A stretch of DNA of 64,000 bases from Mangrovicoccus sp049603835. Its GTDB lineage: Bacteria; Pseudomonadota; Alphaproteobacteria; Rhodobacterales; Rhodobacteraceae. Location: the NCBI GenBank assembly GCA_049603835.1, contig JBMYSZ010000012.1, positions 1 to 64,000 on the forward strand, given 5' to 3'. Of the stretch, positions 31,905-40,528 are shown in pieces; the stretch's first letter is position 1; each line of letters starts with the position of its first letter. A model generated the notes under the pieces. That model was not told the DNA's origin and made no database searches. It worked only from the letters and a program-made list of their open reading frames with translations. Made by a program: the position numbers and the translations under genes.

Positions 31905-31931
31905 CTCACCCTTCGCTGTTTGAAGGGTGAG
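31905..31931. terminator. Hairpin between convergent znuB and arsM
   Basis: CTCACCCTTC (31905-31914) pairs perfectly with GAAGGGTGAG (31922-31931) around a 7-nt loop. There is no long U tract in either direction, so it may be a weak terminator or a barrier between the convergent genes. Confidence 0.5.
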
Positions 31932-31951
31932 ATATCAACACATTCAAGGGG

Positions 31952-33001
31952 TTAGCCGCAGCAGCCGCTTTTGCTGGGGCTGTCGCTGGGAGCTACCACC
32001 GGGCCAGCGCTAAAACCGCCCCGGTGGTTTTGCCCGCCAGGAATGATGTCCACAAAAGGCGCGAAGCGGGAATTTGCCAGGATCTTGGCCATATTGCGGC
32101 TGATGGCTTGCGGCTCTCCCTTGGTCAGGTGAAGGCTTTCCTCCAGCTCCAAAACCGTTTCAGCCCCATCAGCCCCGCCCAAATAGCGCGCCTGATCGCC
32201 GTAATCTTCGGCCTCTGCCTCTAGCTCGGGGTGCTTAAAGAGCCGCCAAGTCTCTGACACGAAGCGAGCTGCGCCAAGCTTGTCTGCCAAAGCGCCGGAG
32301 GTCACCTCAAAGGGTCGCGAGCTGACCCGCAAGGGATGGGTAAATCCGGCCTCTCGCGCGAGCTGCAGGAAATCGCGGCTGTAAAGCGCCCCAGACAGGC
32401 ATTCGCCCCAAAGCTCTGGATCGGCTTTCAGCGCCTCCGGCAAGCGGCGATCCGCATAAACATCGGAGAAATAGATCTCTCCGCCCTCGCGCAGTAAGTG
32501 ATGCGCCCCGGCAAAAACTGCGCCCTTATCCGCGGTCAGATTGATCACGCAATTTGAAACGATCACATCGAAAGAGCCGGGTTCAAGATTTAGCGCTGCC
32601 AGATCCTCTAGATAGCCCTCGATAAAGCGCACATTGGAGGCGTCATAGCCAAAGCTTTGCCGATGCCAATCTTCGGTGCCGCGCGCCACGGCAAGCTGGG
32701 CCTCGGTCATATCGACCCCGGTCACATGGCCCTCAGGCCCGACCATCTGCGCTAAAGCATAAACATCTTGCCCAGCACCACAGCCCAGATCGAGCACCCG
32801 CGCCCCGCGCAAAGCCGCCGGCGCCAAAAGCCCGCAGCCATAATAGCGATCGCGCACATCGGGATGGATTTTGTCCAACAGCGCTTTCACCTCTGCCGGT
32901 GGGGCGCTCATATCGCAGCAGGCATTCGTTTGAAGATCGGCGCTGCTGGTCAGGGTTTCGCCGTAATAGGTTTTGACAGTGTCATGCAGGGTGTCGGTCA
33001 T
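31952..33001 (-). CDS. arsM: Arsenite S-adenosylmethionine methyltransferase ArsM
   Basis: ArsM methylates As(III) to methylated, partly volatile arsenicals. The 349-aa protein has the SAM motif VLDLGCGAGQD (about residues 69-79) and the ArsM signature VSNCVINLTADK. Conserved thiol positions are the Cys28-Cys29 pair (NACCD), Cys56 in YYGCG, the cysteine in SNCVINL and one in WGECLSG. It ends with SGCCG, a possible extra metal-binding tail. No arsR, arsC or arsenite pump is adjacent. The start codon lies directly behind a perfect hairpin. Confidence 0.93.
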   Translation of the reverse strand: MTDTLHDTVKTYYGETLTSSADLQTNACCDMSAPPAEVKALLDKIHPDVRDRYYGCGLLAPAALRGARVLDLGCGAGQDVYALAQMVGPEGHVTGVDMTEAQLAVARGTEDWHRQSFGYDASNVRFIEGYLEDLAALNLEPGSFDVIVSNCVINLTADKGAVFAGAHHLLREGGEIYFSDVYADRRLPEALKADPELWGECLSGALYSRDFLQLAREAGFTHPLRVSSRPFEVTSGALADKLGAARFVSETWRLFKHPELEAEAEDYGDQARYLGGADGAETVLELEESLHLTKGEPQAISRNMAKILANSRFAPFVDIIPGGQNHRGGFSAGPVVAPSDSPSKSGCCG

Positions 33002-33002
33002 G

Positions 33003-33030
33003 CTCAGATCCTTTTGGCTATGGATCTGAG
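33003..33030 (-). promoter_or_regulatory. Hairpin holding the arsM Shine-Dalgarno
   Basis: On the minus strand CTCAGATCC-N10-GGATCTGAG is a perfect 9-bp inverted repeat ending one base before the arsM ATG. The Shine-Dalgarno AAGGA starts in the loop and runs into the 3' arm, 7 nt from the ATG. If folded as RNA it would hide the start site; as DNA it could be an operator. Confidence 0.55.
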
Positions 33031-33102
33031 ATACGGCTTGAAGTTGGGGGGCGGTAGCGGCCGCCCCGCGAAGTCGCGTGGATGTGAGAAAGTGTTAACC
33101 GC

Positions 33103-34923
33103 TTAGCTATCCATCGCCTCTAGCTCATCGATCATGCCCGAGATCATCGATAGCCCCTGATCCCAGAAAGCCGGGTCGGCGGCATCAAGGCCAAAGGGTG
33201 CCAGTAGGTCTTTGTGATGCTTAGAGCCACCCGCTTTGAGCATGTCGAAATACTTCGCCTGGAAGTCTGCATCGCCTTGTTCATAGACCGCGTAAAGCGC
33301 GTTCACGAGACCATCCCCGAAGGCATAAGCATAGACATAGAAGGGAGAATGGACAAAATGCGGGATATAAGCCCAGAAATATTCATAGCCGTCCATGAAA
33401 TTGAACACTGGCCCGAGGCTCTCCGCCTGCACACTCATCCAAAGCGCATTGATGTCATCCGGGGTTAGCTCCCCTTCGGCGCGGGCCGCATGGAGCTTGC
33501 ATTCGAAATCATAGAACGCGATCTGGCGCACGACCGTATTGATCATGTCTTCGACTTTGCCCGCCAGCAGAGTTTTGCGCTGCTCTTGGGTCTCGGCCTT
33601 GTCCAGCAGTGCCCGGAAGGTCAGCATCTCGCCAAAGACACTTGCGGTTTCAGCTAGGGTCAGCGGCGTATCAGCCAAAAGCTCGCCCTGATCCGCAGCC
33701 AAGACTTGGTGCACCCCATGGCCCAGCTCATGGGCCAAAGTCATCACATCGCGCGGTTTGCCCAGATAATTGAGCATCACATAAGGATGCACATCCACCA
33801 CTGTGGGATGAGCGAAAGCACCCGGCGCTTTGCCTGGTTTTACGCCCGCATCGATCCAGCCTTTGTCAAAGAACGGCTGAGCGATCTCCGCCATTTTCGG
33901 ATCAAAAGTGCCATATGCGTCAAGCACCATATTTTGCGCATCCGACCAGCCGATCACCCGGTCGTCTTCTAAGGGTAGCGGCGCGTTGCGATCCCAGATT
34001 TCCAGCTGGTCCAGCCCCAGCCATTTGGCTTTGAGCGCATAGTAGCGATGCGACAGCTTTGGATAGGCCGCGACAACCGCATCGCGCAGCGCCTGCACAA
34101 CCTCTGGCTCCACATCATTGGACAGGTGGCGGCCCATTTGCGGGCTGGGCATTTTGCGCCAGCGATCCTTGATCTCTTTTTCCTTGGCGAGCGTGTTATG
34201 CACCCGAGAGAAAATCTTTGCATTCTCGCCAAAGACACGGGCCAGCTCATGGGCGGCGGCTTCGCGCTTGGCGCGGTCTTGCTCGGTCAGCAGATTGAGC
34301 GTGGCTTCAAGATTTAGCTCTTCGCCATCCACCGTGAAAACCAGCCCGGCCAAGGTTTCGTCGAAAAGCTGGTTCCAGGCCGAGGCACCCACGGCAGATT
34401 GATCATGCAAGAATTGCTCTAGCTCATCGGAGAGCTGATAGGGGCGCATGGCGCGCAGCCGGTCAAACATTGGCTTATAGCGGCCCAGCTCGGCATTTTC
34501 GGCGAGCATCGCATCCAGCGCGTCATCTTCGAGCCGGTTCAGTTCTAGCGACCAAAAGACCAGCTGGGTGGTGGCATTGGTCACCGCTTCTTGGCAATCA
34601 GACAGGAATTTGCCGCGCGCCGCATCCGTGACTTCTTGGGCCTGGCGCAGCCTGGCAAAGGACATAACCCGCCCAGCCAGAGATGAAATGGTTTCATAGC
34701 GCTGCACCGCTTCGAGCAGGCCCGCCGCATCAAGTGTCGCCAATTTGCCGGTATAATCGGCGGCAAAGCTATCACAGGCCTTGGCCAGCGCCTCTAGATC
34801 GCTGGTCAGCTCAGGCGCATCCGGGGCGGGGTAAAGATCGGTCAGATCCCATTCGGGCAAATTCCCGAAACCATCAGAGCCTTGGGATGGGGCGGCATCG
34901 AAAACGGGCTGATTTAGGCGCAT
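33103..34923 (-). CDS. pepF: Oligoendopeptidase F (M3 metallopeptidase)
   Basis: This cytoplasmic zinc peptidase degrades medium-length peptides. The 606-aa protein has the PepF/M3B layout: a helical N-terminal domain (from about residue 20) and the zinc site HELGHGVHQ (HExxH) near residue 403, with the third ligand in LAETASVFGEMLT. YVYAYAFGDGLVNALYAVYEQ lies near the C-terminus. ATG 34923 is used. It converges with nothing nearby and is 101 bp upstream of arsM on the same strand. Confidence 0.95.
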   Translation of the reverse strand: MRLNQPVFDAAPSQGSDGFGNLPEWDLTDLYPAPDAPELTSDLEALAKACDSFAADYTGKLATLDAAGLLEAVQRYETISSLAGRVMSFARLRQAQEVTDAARGKFLSDCQEAVTNATTQLVFWSLELNRLEDDALDAMLAENAELGRYKPMFDRLRAMRPYQLSDELEQFLHDQSAVGASAWNQLFDETLAGLVFTVDGEELNLEATLNLLTEQDRAKREAAAHELARVFGENAKIFSRVHNTLAKEKEIKDRWRKMPSPQMGRHLSNDVEPEVVQALRDAVVAAYPKLSHRYYALKAKWLGLDQLEIWDRNAPLPLEDDRVIGWSDAQNMVLDAYGTFDPKMAEIAQPFFDKGWIDAGVKPGKAPGAFAHPTVVDVHPYVMLNYLGKPRDVMTLAHELGHGVHQVLAADQGELLADTPLTLAETASVFGEMLTFRALLDKAETQEQRKTLLAGKVEDMINTVVRQIAFYDFECKLHAARAEGELTPDDINALWMSVQAESLGPVFNFMDGYEYFWAYIPHFVHSPFYVYAYAFGDGLVNALYAVYEQGDADFQAKYFDMLKAGGSKHHKDLLAPFGLDAADPAFWDQGLSMISGMIDELEAMDS

Positions 34924-34989
34924 GGGACCTCCGGAAATTGCGTGTTCCGGCTCACATAGGCATGCGGGGGGTGGGGCTACAAGGGCCAG

Positions 34990-36588
34990 CTAGCCATAGA
35001 GGGCGAGCATCTCTTTAAGATCGTCTAGGGAATTGGCCTCTGCCGCTGGTTTATCCTTGCGCCAACGGCTCATGCGCGGGAATCGCAAGGCCAGGCCCGA
35101 TTTGTGGCGAGTGCTGGCTTGGATGCCTTCAAAGGCGATCTCAAACACCAGTTCAGGCGGCACGCGGCGCACAGGGCCAAAGCGTTCGAGAGTGTTTTTG
35201 CGCACCCAGGCCGAGATTTCGCTAAATTCCGCGTCAGTCAGCCCGGAATAGGCCTTGGTAAAGGGCACCAAAGCCTCGCCATCCCAAGCGGCAAAGGTGA
35301 AATCTGTATAGAGGTTCGCGCGGCGTCCATGACCGGCCTGGGCATAGATCATCACCGCATCCACCACCAAAGGCGCGGTTTTCCATTTCCACCAATCACC
35401 CTTTTTGCGCCCGGCCTGATAGGGGCTGTCCCAGCGTTTGAGCATAAAGCCCTCGGCACCGAAATCGCGGGCGCGGGCGCGGAGATCCTCTAGCTCGGCC
35501 CAATCGGCAAAGGCGACTTGCGGCGACAGGCGCAAATTTGCCTCGGGCGGGGTTGCTGCGAGGATCTCTTCCAGCTTGGCCCGACGCGCGCGCAGGGGGC
35601 GGGGGCGCCAATCCTCGCCCTCCGCCTCTAGCAGATCATAAGCCCGCAAAATGCAGGGTCCTTGGCTGAGCAGTTTTTTCGGCACGGTTTTGCGTCCCAG
35701 CCGCTTTTGCAGATCGCTAAAACCCATGGGCTGATCGCGGTCGAAATCCCAGGCCAGCAATTCCCCATCCAGCACGCAGCCATCGGGCAGATGGTCAAGC
35801 GTGGCGCGAAGTTCTGGGAAGCGCGGCGTAATCAGATCCTCACCCCGGCTCCAAATCGAAAGATCGCCGCCACGTCGGATCAACTGCGCCCGGATGCCGT
35901 CCCATTTCCATTCTACGCACCATTCTCTCGGCGAGCCCAGCTCTCGGGCGGGGTCTTCTAGCTGATGCGCCAGATAGAAAGGGTAGGGGCGGGACAGATC
36001 GGCGGCGGGATCCTCGCCAAAAAGCAGATCGTCATAACTGACACTGTCCGGTGTCCAATCGCCCATCAGCCGATGGGTCAGGGCGGCTTGGTCAATCCCT
36101 GTGGCCTGGGCCAGGGCGCGGGTCATCAAGGTCTGGCTAATCCCGATCCGAAAGCCGCCGGTCAGCAATTTGTTAAAGACCAGCCTTTCGCGCGGGGCGA
36201 GCCCATCCCAGGCCTTTAGGATCGCGGTTTTGCGGCTGTCTTCCGGTTCCGCCCCTAGGCTAATGAGCCAAGTGATCCAGTTGCTGAGCGGCTTGTCGCT
36301 ATGTTGCTGGGGCGGCGGCAAGACTAAGGCTATGGTTTCCGCCAAATCCCCCACCACCGAATAGCTTTCTTCAAATAGCCAGCCCGGCAGCTGGGCCTGC
36401 TCCGCCGCCCAATCACGCAGCCGGGCGGTTGTGATCACACGTTTCGGACGTCGCCCAGAAAATAGCGCAATGGTCCAAAGCTTATCCGCCTCCGGTGCGT
36501 CCCGAAAATAGGCGGCCATAATCTCAACCTTGCGGTTGGTTTTGGTGGTCTGGTCAAGTTCGTCGAAAAGCTGGGCAAAACGCTGCAT
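34990..36588 (-). CDS. ATP-dependent DNA ligase (PP_1105/LigB family)
   Basis: The 532-aa ligase has the adenylylation motif I as EWKWDGIRAQ with the catalytic lysine, motif III DGELLAWD, motif IV AEGFMLKRWDSPY and motif V WWKWKTAPL, plus a C-terminal OB fold. It matches the ATP-dependent ligase family that in many proteobacteria travels with an MBL-fold exonuclease, an Lhr-like helicase and a PdeM phosphoesterase, thought to act in DNA repair. The start ATG 36588 (MQRFAQL) fits the family better than 36666. Its usual partner exonuclease is 1.3 kb away. Confidence 0.92.
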   Translation of the reverse strand: MQRFAQLFDELDQTTKTNRKVEIMAAYFRDAPEADKLWTIALFSGRRPKRVITTARLRDWAAEQAQLPGWLFEESYSVVGDLAETIALVLPPPQQHSDKPLSNWITWLISLGAEPEDSRKTAILKAWDGLAPRERLVFNKLLTGGFRIGISQTLMTRALAQATGIDQAALTHRLMGDWTPDSVSYDDLLFGEDPAADLSRPYPFYLAHQLEDPARELGSPREWCVEWKWDGIRAQLIRRGGDLSIWSRGEDLITPRFPELRATLDHLPDGCVLDGELLAWDFDRDQPMGFSDLQKRLGRKTVPKKLLSQGPCILRAYDLLEAEGEDWRPRPLRARRAKLEEILAATPPEANLRLSPQVAFADWAELEDLRARARDFGAEGFMLKRWDSPYQAGRKKGDWWKWKTAPLVVDAVMIYAQAGHGRRANLYTDFTFAAWDGEALVPFTKAYSGLTDAEFSEISAWVRKNTLERFGPVRRVPPELVFEIAFEGIQASTRHKSGLALRFPRMSRWRKDKPAAEANSLDDLKEMLALYG

Positions 36589-36626
36589 GCTCAGCACATA
36601 GCAGGTTTCGCCCCGGCGGCGAGGGG

Positions 36627-36860
36627 TTAGAGAGAGCGGCGCATCCAAGGCAGTGCCGACAGCCAAAGCGCGGCGCGGGACTGATCGCCCACCCCAAAGC
36701 TTAGGCGCGGATAGCCCAGATCCTCTAGCTGGTCCTGGCTAAGCCCTGCAAGCTGGGCCAAAGCATGACGGCGGCGTGCCTCGATTTGCCTGCGGCTCCA
36801 CCAAAGACGAAGCACCGTCAATAGGGTGGCGTTTTGAGGTGACGCGGGAAAATTCTGCAT
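36627..36860 (-). CDS. DUF1127 small basic protein
   Basis: The 77-aa arginine-rich protein carries the DUF1127 core (RRRHALAQLAGLSQDQLEDLG, about residues 28-52), with a WWSRRQIE helix just before. Related DUF1127 proteins in Rhodobacteraceae bind RNA and affect small RNA maturation (CcaF1 in Rhodobacter sphaeroides). It is divergent from the LysR gene across 131 bp and lies 38 bp upstream of the ligase on the same strand, so it may be co-transcribed with it. Confidence 0.8.
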   Translation of the reverse strand: MQNFPASPQNATLLTVLRLWWSRRQIEARRRHALAQLAGLSQDQLEDLGYPRLSFGVGDQSRAALWLSALPWMRRSL

Positions 36861-36991
36861 GACGGGCCCTTTCCTGAAGTGACGCTAAATGGCGGCGGTT
36901 GCGATGGGGCTTGAGTGTCAGAAGAGCTTACGTTAATCAAATAAATAGATCTCGCCACACTTGTGAGTTTTTCTCAACCAAGGATTTTGCC

Positions 36992-37873
36992 ATGAATGCA
37001 CCCAGCCTGCCCAAAGTCCCCATGCTGGATTTGGATGTCTTGCAAACCCTTGTCTCTATTGCGGAAACCGGGTCGTTTTCGGCGGCGGCAGCGCAGGTGG
37101 GGCGCACGCCCTCGGCTGTGTCGCTTCAGGTGAAAAAGGTCGAATCTTTGCTAGATCGTCCGGTTTTTCTGCGCGATAGCCGCTCGGTTCGGCTCACTGC
37201 GGATGGGGAATTCTTAATTGCCCATGCCCGGCGCATGCTGGAAATGAATCGCGAAGCTTTGGCACGGTTTGCGCAGCCCGAGATGGTGGGCGTGGTGCGG
37301 CTGGGCGCGGTGGATAATGTGGCCGACCGCTATTTGCCGCAAATGTTGCAGCGATTTGCGAAAAGCCATCCAGGCGTAGTGGTCAATGCTATGGTCGAGG
37401 ACACGCCGATCATGATGAAGCATCTGGCCGAGGGGCGATTGGACCTGGCCCTGGTGACCCTTCCGCCCCAAGGAGATGCGCGGATCGAGCCGGTCTTCCA
37501 AGAGCGGTTGATCTGGGCCATGCGTCGGGGCGGGACGGCGCCTACGCGGCGGCCTTTGCCGGTTTCGGTCTGGGATGAAGGCTGTGCCTGGCGCGAGGCG
37601 GGGCTGTCGGCGTTGCGCCAGGCCGGGATCCCTTGGCGGATTGCCTTTCAAAGCGGCCATACCTCTGGGCAACGCGCGGCGGTTCTCGCGGATTTGGCGG
37701 TGGCGCCTTTGTCTGAGGCCTCAATTGGCGAGGATATTATCGAAGCCCCCGACGAGCTGGGCCTGCCGCCTTTGCCGGATTATCACCTAGGCTTGATGGT
37801 GGCGGAGCGGGCCTCTGCCCCGGTTGCAGCCGCGGCCGAGCATCTACGGGCCTGTTTCCAAGTGCAAAATTAG
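36992..37873 (+). CDS. LysR-family transcriptional regulator
   Basis: The 293-aa regulator has the N-terminal winged HTH (VLQTLVSIAETGSFSAAAAQVGRTPSAVSLQVKKVESLLDRPVFLR, about residues 14-60) followed by a substrate-binding domain with VRLGAVDNVADRYLPQMLQRF. The inducer is unknown. ATG 36992 gives a normal N-terminus; the frame opens earlier at 36899 without support. It is divergent to the DUF1127 gene, the likely local target, and its end overlaps the exonuclease gene by 4 nt. Confidence 0.92.
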   Translation: MNAPSLPKVPMLDLDVLQTLVSIAETGSFSAAAAQVGRTPSAVSLQVKKVESLLDRPVFLRDSRSVRLTADGEFLIAHARRMLEMNREALARFAQPEMVGVVRLGAVDNVADRYLPQMLQRFAKSHPGVVVNAMVEDTPIMMKHLAEGRLDLALVTLPPQGDARIEPVFQERLIWAMRRGGTAPTRRPLPVSVWDEGCAWREAGLSALRQAGIPWRIAFQSGHTSGQRAAVLADLAVAPLSEASIGEDIIEAPDELGLPPLPDYHLGLMVAERASAPVAAAAEHLRACFQVQN

Positions 37874-38892
37874 GGCGCGCTGACGCTGGCCTCATCTGCA
37901 TCTAGGCTTTCGCCATTATATTCCGTGCTGACCACATGGGCGTCATAGCCTTGGCTTTCCAGCCATTGGCGAAACACAGAAGTATAGCCATGGGTGACAA
38001 AGACCCGCTCTGCGCCAGTGGCGGCAATTGCTTCATTCAGGCCCGGCCAATCCGCGTGATCACTGACCACAAAGCCCCGATCCGCGCCGCGCCGTCGCCT
38101 GATCCCACGCAGCTGCATCCAGCCGCTGGCAAAACCGGTGGAGACCGATCCAAAGCGTTTCGCCCAGGCCGAGCCAATGGCCGAAGGCGGCGCGATGACC
38201 AAAGCGCCGGGATGGGTTTTGCTGCTGACATCGGCGGTCACTGGGATGGTAGGAGGCAGGGGATAGCCTTGATCTCGCAGGATTTTCGTCGGTGCTTCAA
38301 TTGCCCCATGGGTCAAGATAGGCGCCTGGGTTTCACCAAGCCCGACCATAATCCGCTGCGCTTTGCCTAAGGAATAAGCACCCAGCAAGCTGGTCACTCC
38401 CCTTGCGGCATTATGCGCCCACCAGCTCTTAATTTCCGCCATGACCTGATTTTGGGGCGCCCATTTGAAGACCGGCAGCCCGAAAGTGGTTTCGCTGATA
38501 AAACTATGGCATGGCACGGGCTCAAAGGGCTCGCTCAGCCCATCGGCTTGGGTTTTGTAATCGCCCGAGACAACCCAAACCTCGCCCGCGACCTCCACCC
38601 GGATCTGCGCAGAGCCCGGCACATGGCCCGCCGGATGAAAGCTGACCTTCGCCGCCCCAATTGAAATTTCTTCGCCATATGATTGATTTTCAACGGAAAT
38701 ATTTCCTAGCCTTTGGCGAATAACTGGCTCTGCTTGGGGTGTGCACAGATAAGCTTCATGGCCGGGCCGGGCGTGATCCGCATGGCCATGGGTGATCAAA
38801 GCGCGCGGTACAGGGCGCCAGGGATCGATATAGAAATCCCCCGCTGGGCAGTAAATTCCGCGCTCTGTAAAGGTTAAAACCGGTTTCGCCAT
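37870..38892 (-). CDS. Ligase-associated DNA exonuclease (MBL fold)
   Basis: The 340-aa metallo-beta-lactamase-fold nuclease has THGHADHARPGHEAYL (the HxHxDH metal motif), the second metal histidine in FHPAGHVPGSAQIRV, VVSGDYKTQ and a beta-CASP-like end with VVSDHADWPGLNEAI and VFVTHG. It belongs to the exonuclease family associated with the ATP-dependent ligase downstream and, in other genomes, with an Lhr-like helicase and PdeM. A start at the second ATG of MMAKPV (38892) is preferred over 38973. Confidence 0.92.
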   Translation of the reverse strand: MAKPVLTFTERGIYCPAGDFYIDPWRPVPRALITHGHADHARPGHEAYLCTPQAEPVIRQRLGNISVENQSYGEEISIGAAKVSFHPAGHVPGSAQIRVEVAGEVWVVSGDYKTQADGLSEPFEPVPCHSFISETTFGLPVFKWAPQNQVMAEIKSWWAHNAARGVTSLLGAYSLGKAQRIMVGLGETQAPILTHGAIEAPTKILRDQGYPLPPTIPVTADVSSKTHPGALVIAPPSAIGSAWAKRFGSVSTGFASGWMQLRGIRRRRGADRGFVVSDHADWPGLNEAIAATGAERVFVTHGYTSVFRQWLESQGYDAHVVSTEYNGESLDADEASVSAP

Positions 38893-39108
38893 CATCTGCA
38901 TATAGGGGAAATTCGCCCGGAGTATATGTGAATGGGCAAGAAATTCTGGCCAGAGAAACATGTCGAATGACATTATTTGCGCCGCTGAATTTATGCGCGT
39001 GTGCTCAATTTTAGTGCATTAGTGGTGGGGTGCTCAATCTGCTCGAAAAACGGCCTTTCCCTCGCCGCATCGTCATGCAAATCGTGAGGTGAGGGAAAAG
39101 TGGACCAT

Positions 39109-40524
39109 ATGGCACCGACATATTTTAACGAGATGTACAGCGGCGACGCGATCCGTGCCCCTTATGCACAGCTTGAGGGCTGGCAGAAGGACATGCCAAC
39201 AGATTTGCGCAGCCTAAAACAAGCCGAAGCCGAAGCCTTGTTCCGGCGTATCGGCATAACTTTCGCAGTTTACGGGGAAGGTGGAGACCCGGATCGATTG
39301 ATCCCCTTCGATATGTTCCCCCGCGTCTTTACCCATAATGAATGGGCGAAATTAGAGCGCGGCATCAAACAGCGGGCGCGGGCGCTGAATGCTTTCCTTT
39401 GCGATGTCTATGGGCGCGGCGAAATCGTGCGGGCCGGGCGCATCCCGGCGCGGCTGGTCTATCACAATGAGGCCTTCGAAAAATCGGTGATCGGCTTCAT
39501 GCCGCCGCGCGGGGTCTTTAGCCATATCGTCGGCATCGATTTGGTGCGCACCGGGCCGGATGAGTTCTTTGTGCTCGAAGATAACTGCCGCACCCCTTCC
39601 GGGGTCAGCTATATGTTGGAAAACCGCGAAATCATGATGCGGATGTTCCCGCAGCTATTCCGCGAAAACCGTATCGCGCCGGTGGAAAACTACCCATCCG
39701 TGCTGCGGCGGACTTTGGCCTCTGTGGCGCCGGAGAAATGCGAATCCGATCCTACGGTTTGCGTGCTGACGCCGGGCCATTTCAACAGCGCTTATTACGA
39801 ACATTCCTTCTTGGCGGATCTGATGGGGGTCGAGCTGGTCGAAGCGCCGGATCTGTTTGTGGATGGCGATTTCTGCTATATGCGCACGACCGAAGGCCCG
39901 AAAAAGGTCGATGTGATTTATCGCCGGATTGATGATGCTTTCATCGATCCGCTGTGCTTCCGGCCTGACAGTATGCTGGGTGTGCCGGGGCTGATGAATG
40001 TCTATCGCTCGGGCGGGATCACCATTGCTTCGGCCCCTGGGGCGGGCGTCGCCGATGATAAGGCGATTTATACCTATGTGCCTGACATGGTGCGCTTCTA
40101 TCTGGGCGAAGAGCCGATCTTGAAGAATGTGCCCACCTGGAAATGCGGCGAGCCCGAAGACTATGCCTATGTGATGGCAAATCTAGAGGATATCGTCGTC
40201 AAAGAGGTGCATGGCTCTGGCGGCTATGGCATGTTGATTGGCCCCCGCGCCACCAAAGGCGAGATCGAGGCGTTCGCCGCTAAGCTGCGGGAAAAGCCGG
40301 AAAATTATATTGCGCAGCCAACCTTGGCCCTATCCACCTGTCCGACTTTTGTGAATGAAGGCATCGCGCCACGCCATGTGGATTTGCGGCCTTTCTGCTT
40401 GGTTGGGGAGCAGGTCGAATTGGTCCCTGGCGGGCTGACACGTGTGGCGCTGACCGAAGGCTCTTTGGTGGTGAATTCCTCTCAGGGCGGCGGCGTGAAA
40501 GATACTTGGGTTTTGGCGGAATAG
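39109..40524 (+). CDS. Circularly permuted ATP-grasp protein
   Basis: The 471-aa protein is a circularly permuted type 2 ATP-grasp (formerly DUF404/DUF407): EAEALFRRIGITFAVYGEGGD, FDMFPRVFTHNEWAKLERGI, FVLEDNCRTPSGVSYMLENRE and the C-terminal VVKEVHGSGGYGMLIGP. ATP-grasp enzymes of this set are predicted to form peptide or amide bonds. It opens a four-gene operon with alpha-E, transglutaminase and Anbu genes. ATG 39109 is listed; GTG 39100 is an alternative with a closer GAGGG. Confidence 0.92.
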   Translation: MAPTYFNEMYSGDAIRAPYAQLEGWQKDMPTDLRSLKQAEAEALFRRIGITFAVYGEGGDPDRLIPFDMFPRVFTHNEWAKLERGIKQRARALNAFLCDVYGRGEIVRAGRIPARLVYHNEAFEKSVIGFMPPRGVFSHIVGIDLVRTGPDEFFVLEDNCRTPSGVSYMLENREIMMRMFPQLFRENRIAPVENYPSVLRRTLASVAPEKCESDPTVCVLTPGHFNSAYYEHSFLADLMGVELVEAPDLFVDGDFCYMRTTEGPKKVDVIYRRIDDAFIDPLCFRPDSMLGVPGLMNVYRSGGITIASAPGAGVADDKAIYTYVPDMVRFYLGEEPILKNVPTWKCGEPEDYAYVMANLEDIVVKEVHGSGGYGMLIGPRATKGEIEAFAAKLREKPENYIAQPTLALSTCPTFVNEGIAPRHVDLRPFCLVGEQVELVPGGLTRVALTEGSLVVNSSQGGGVKDTWVLAE

Positions 40525-40528
40525 GGCA

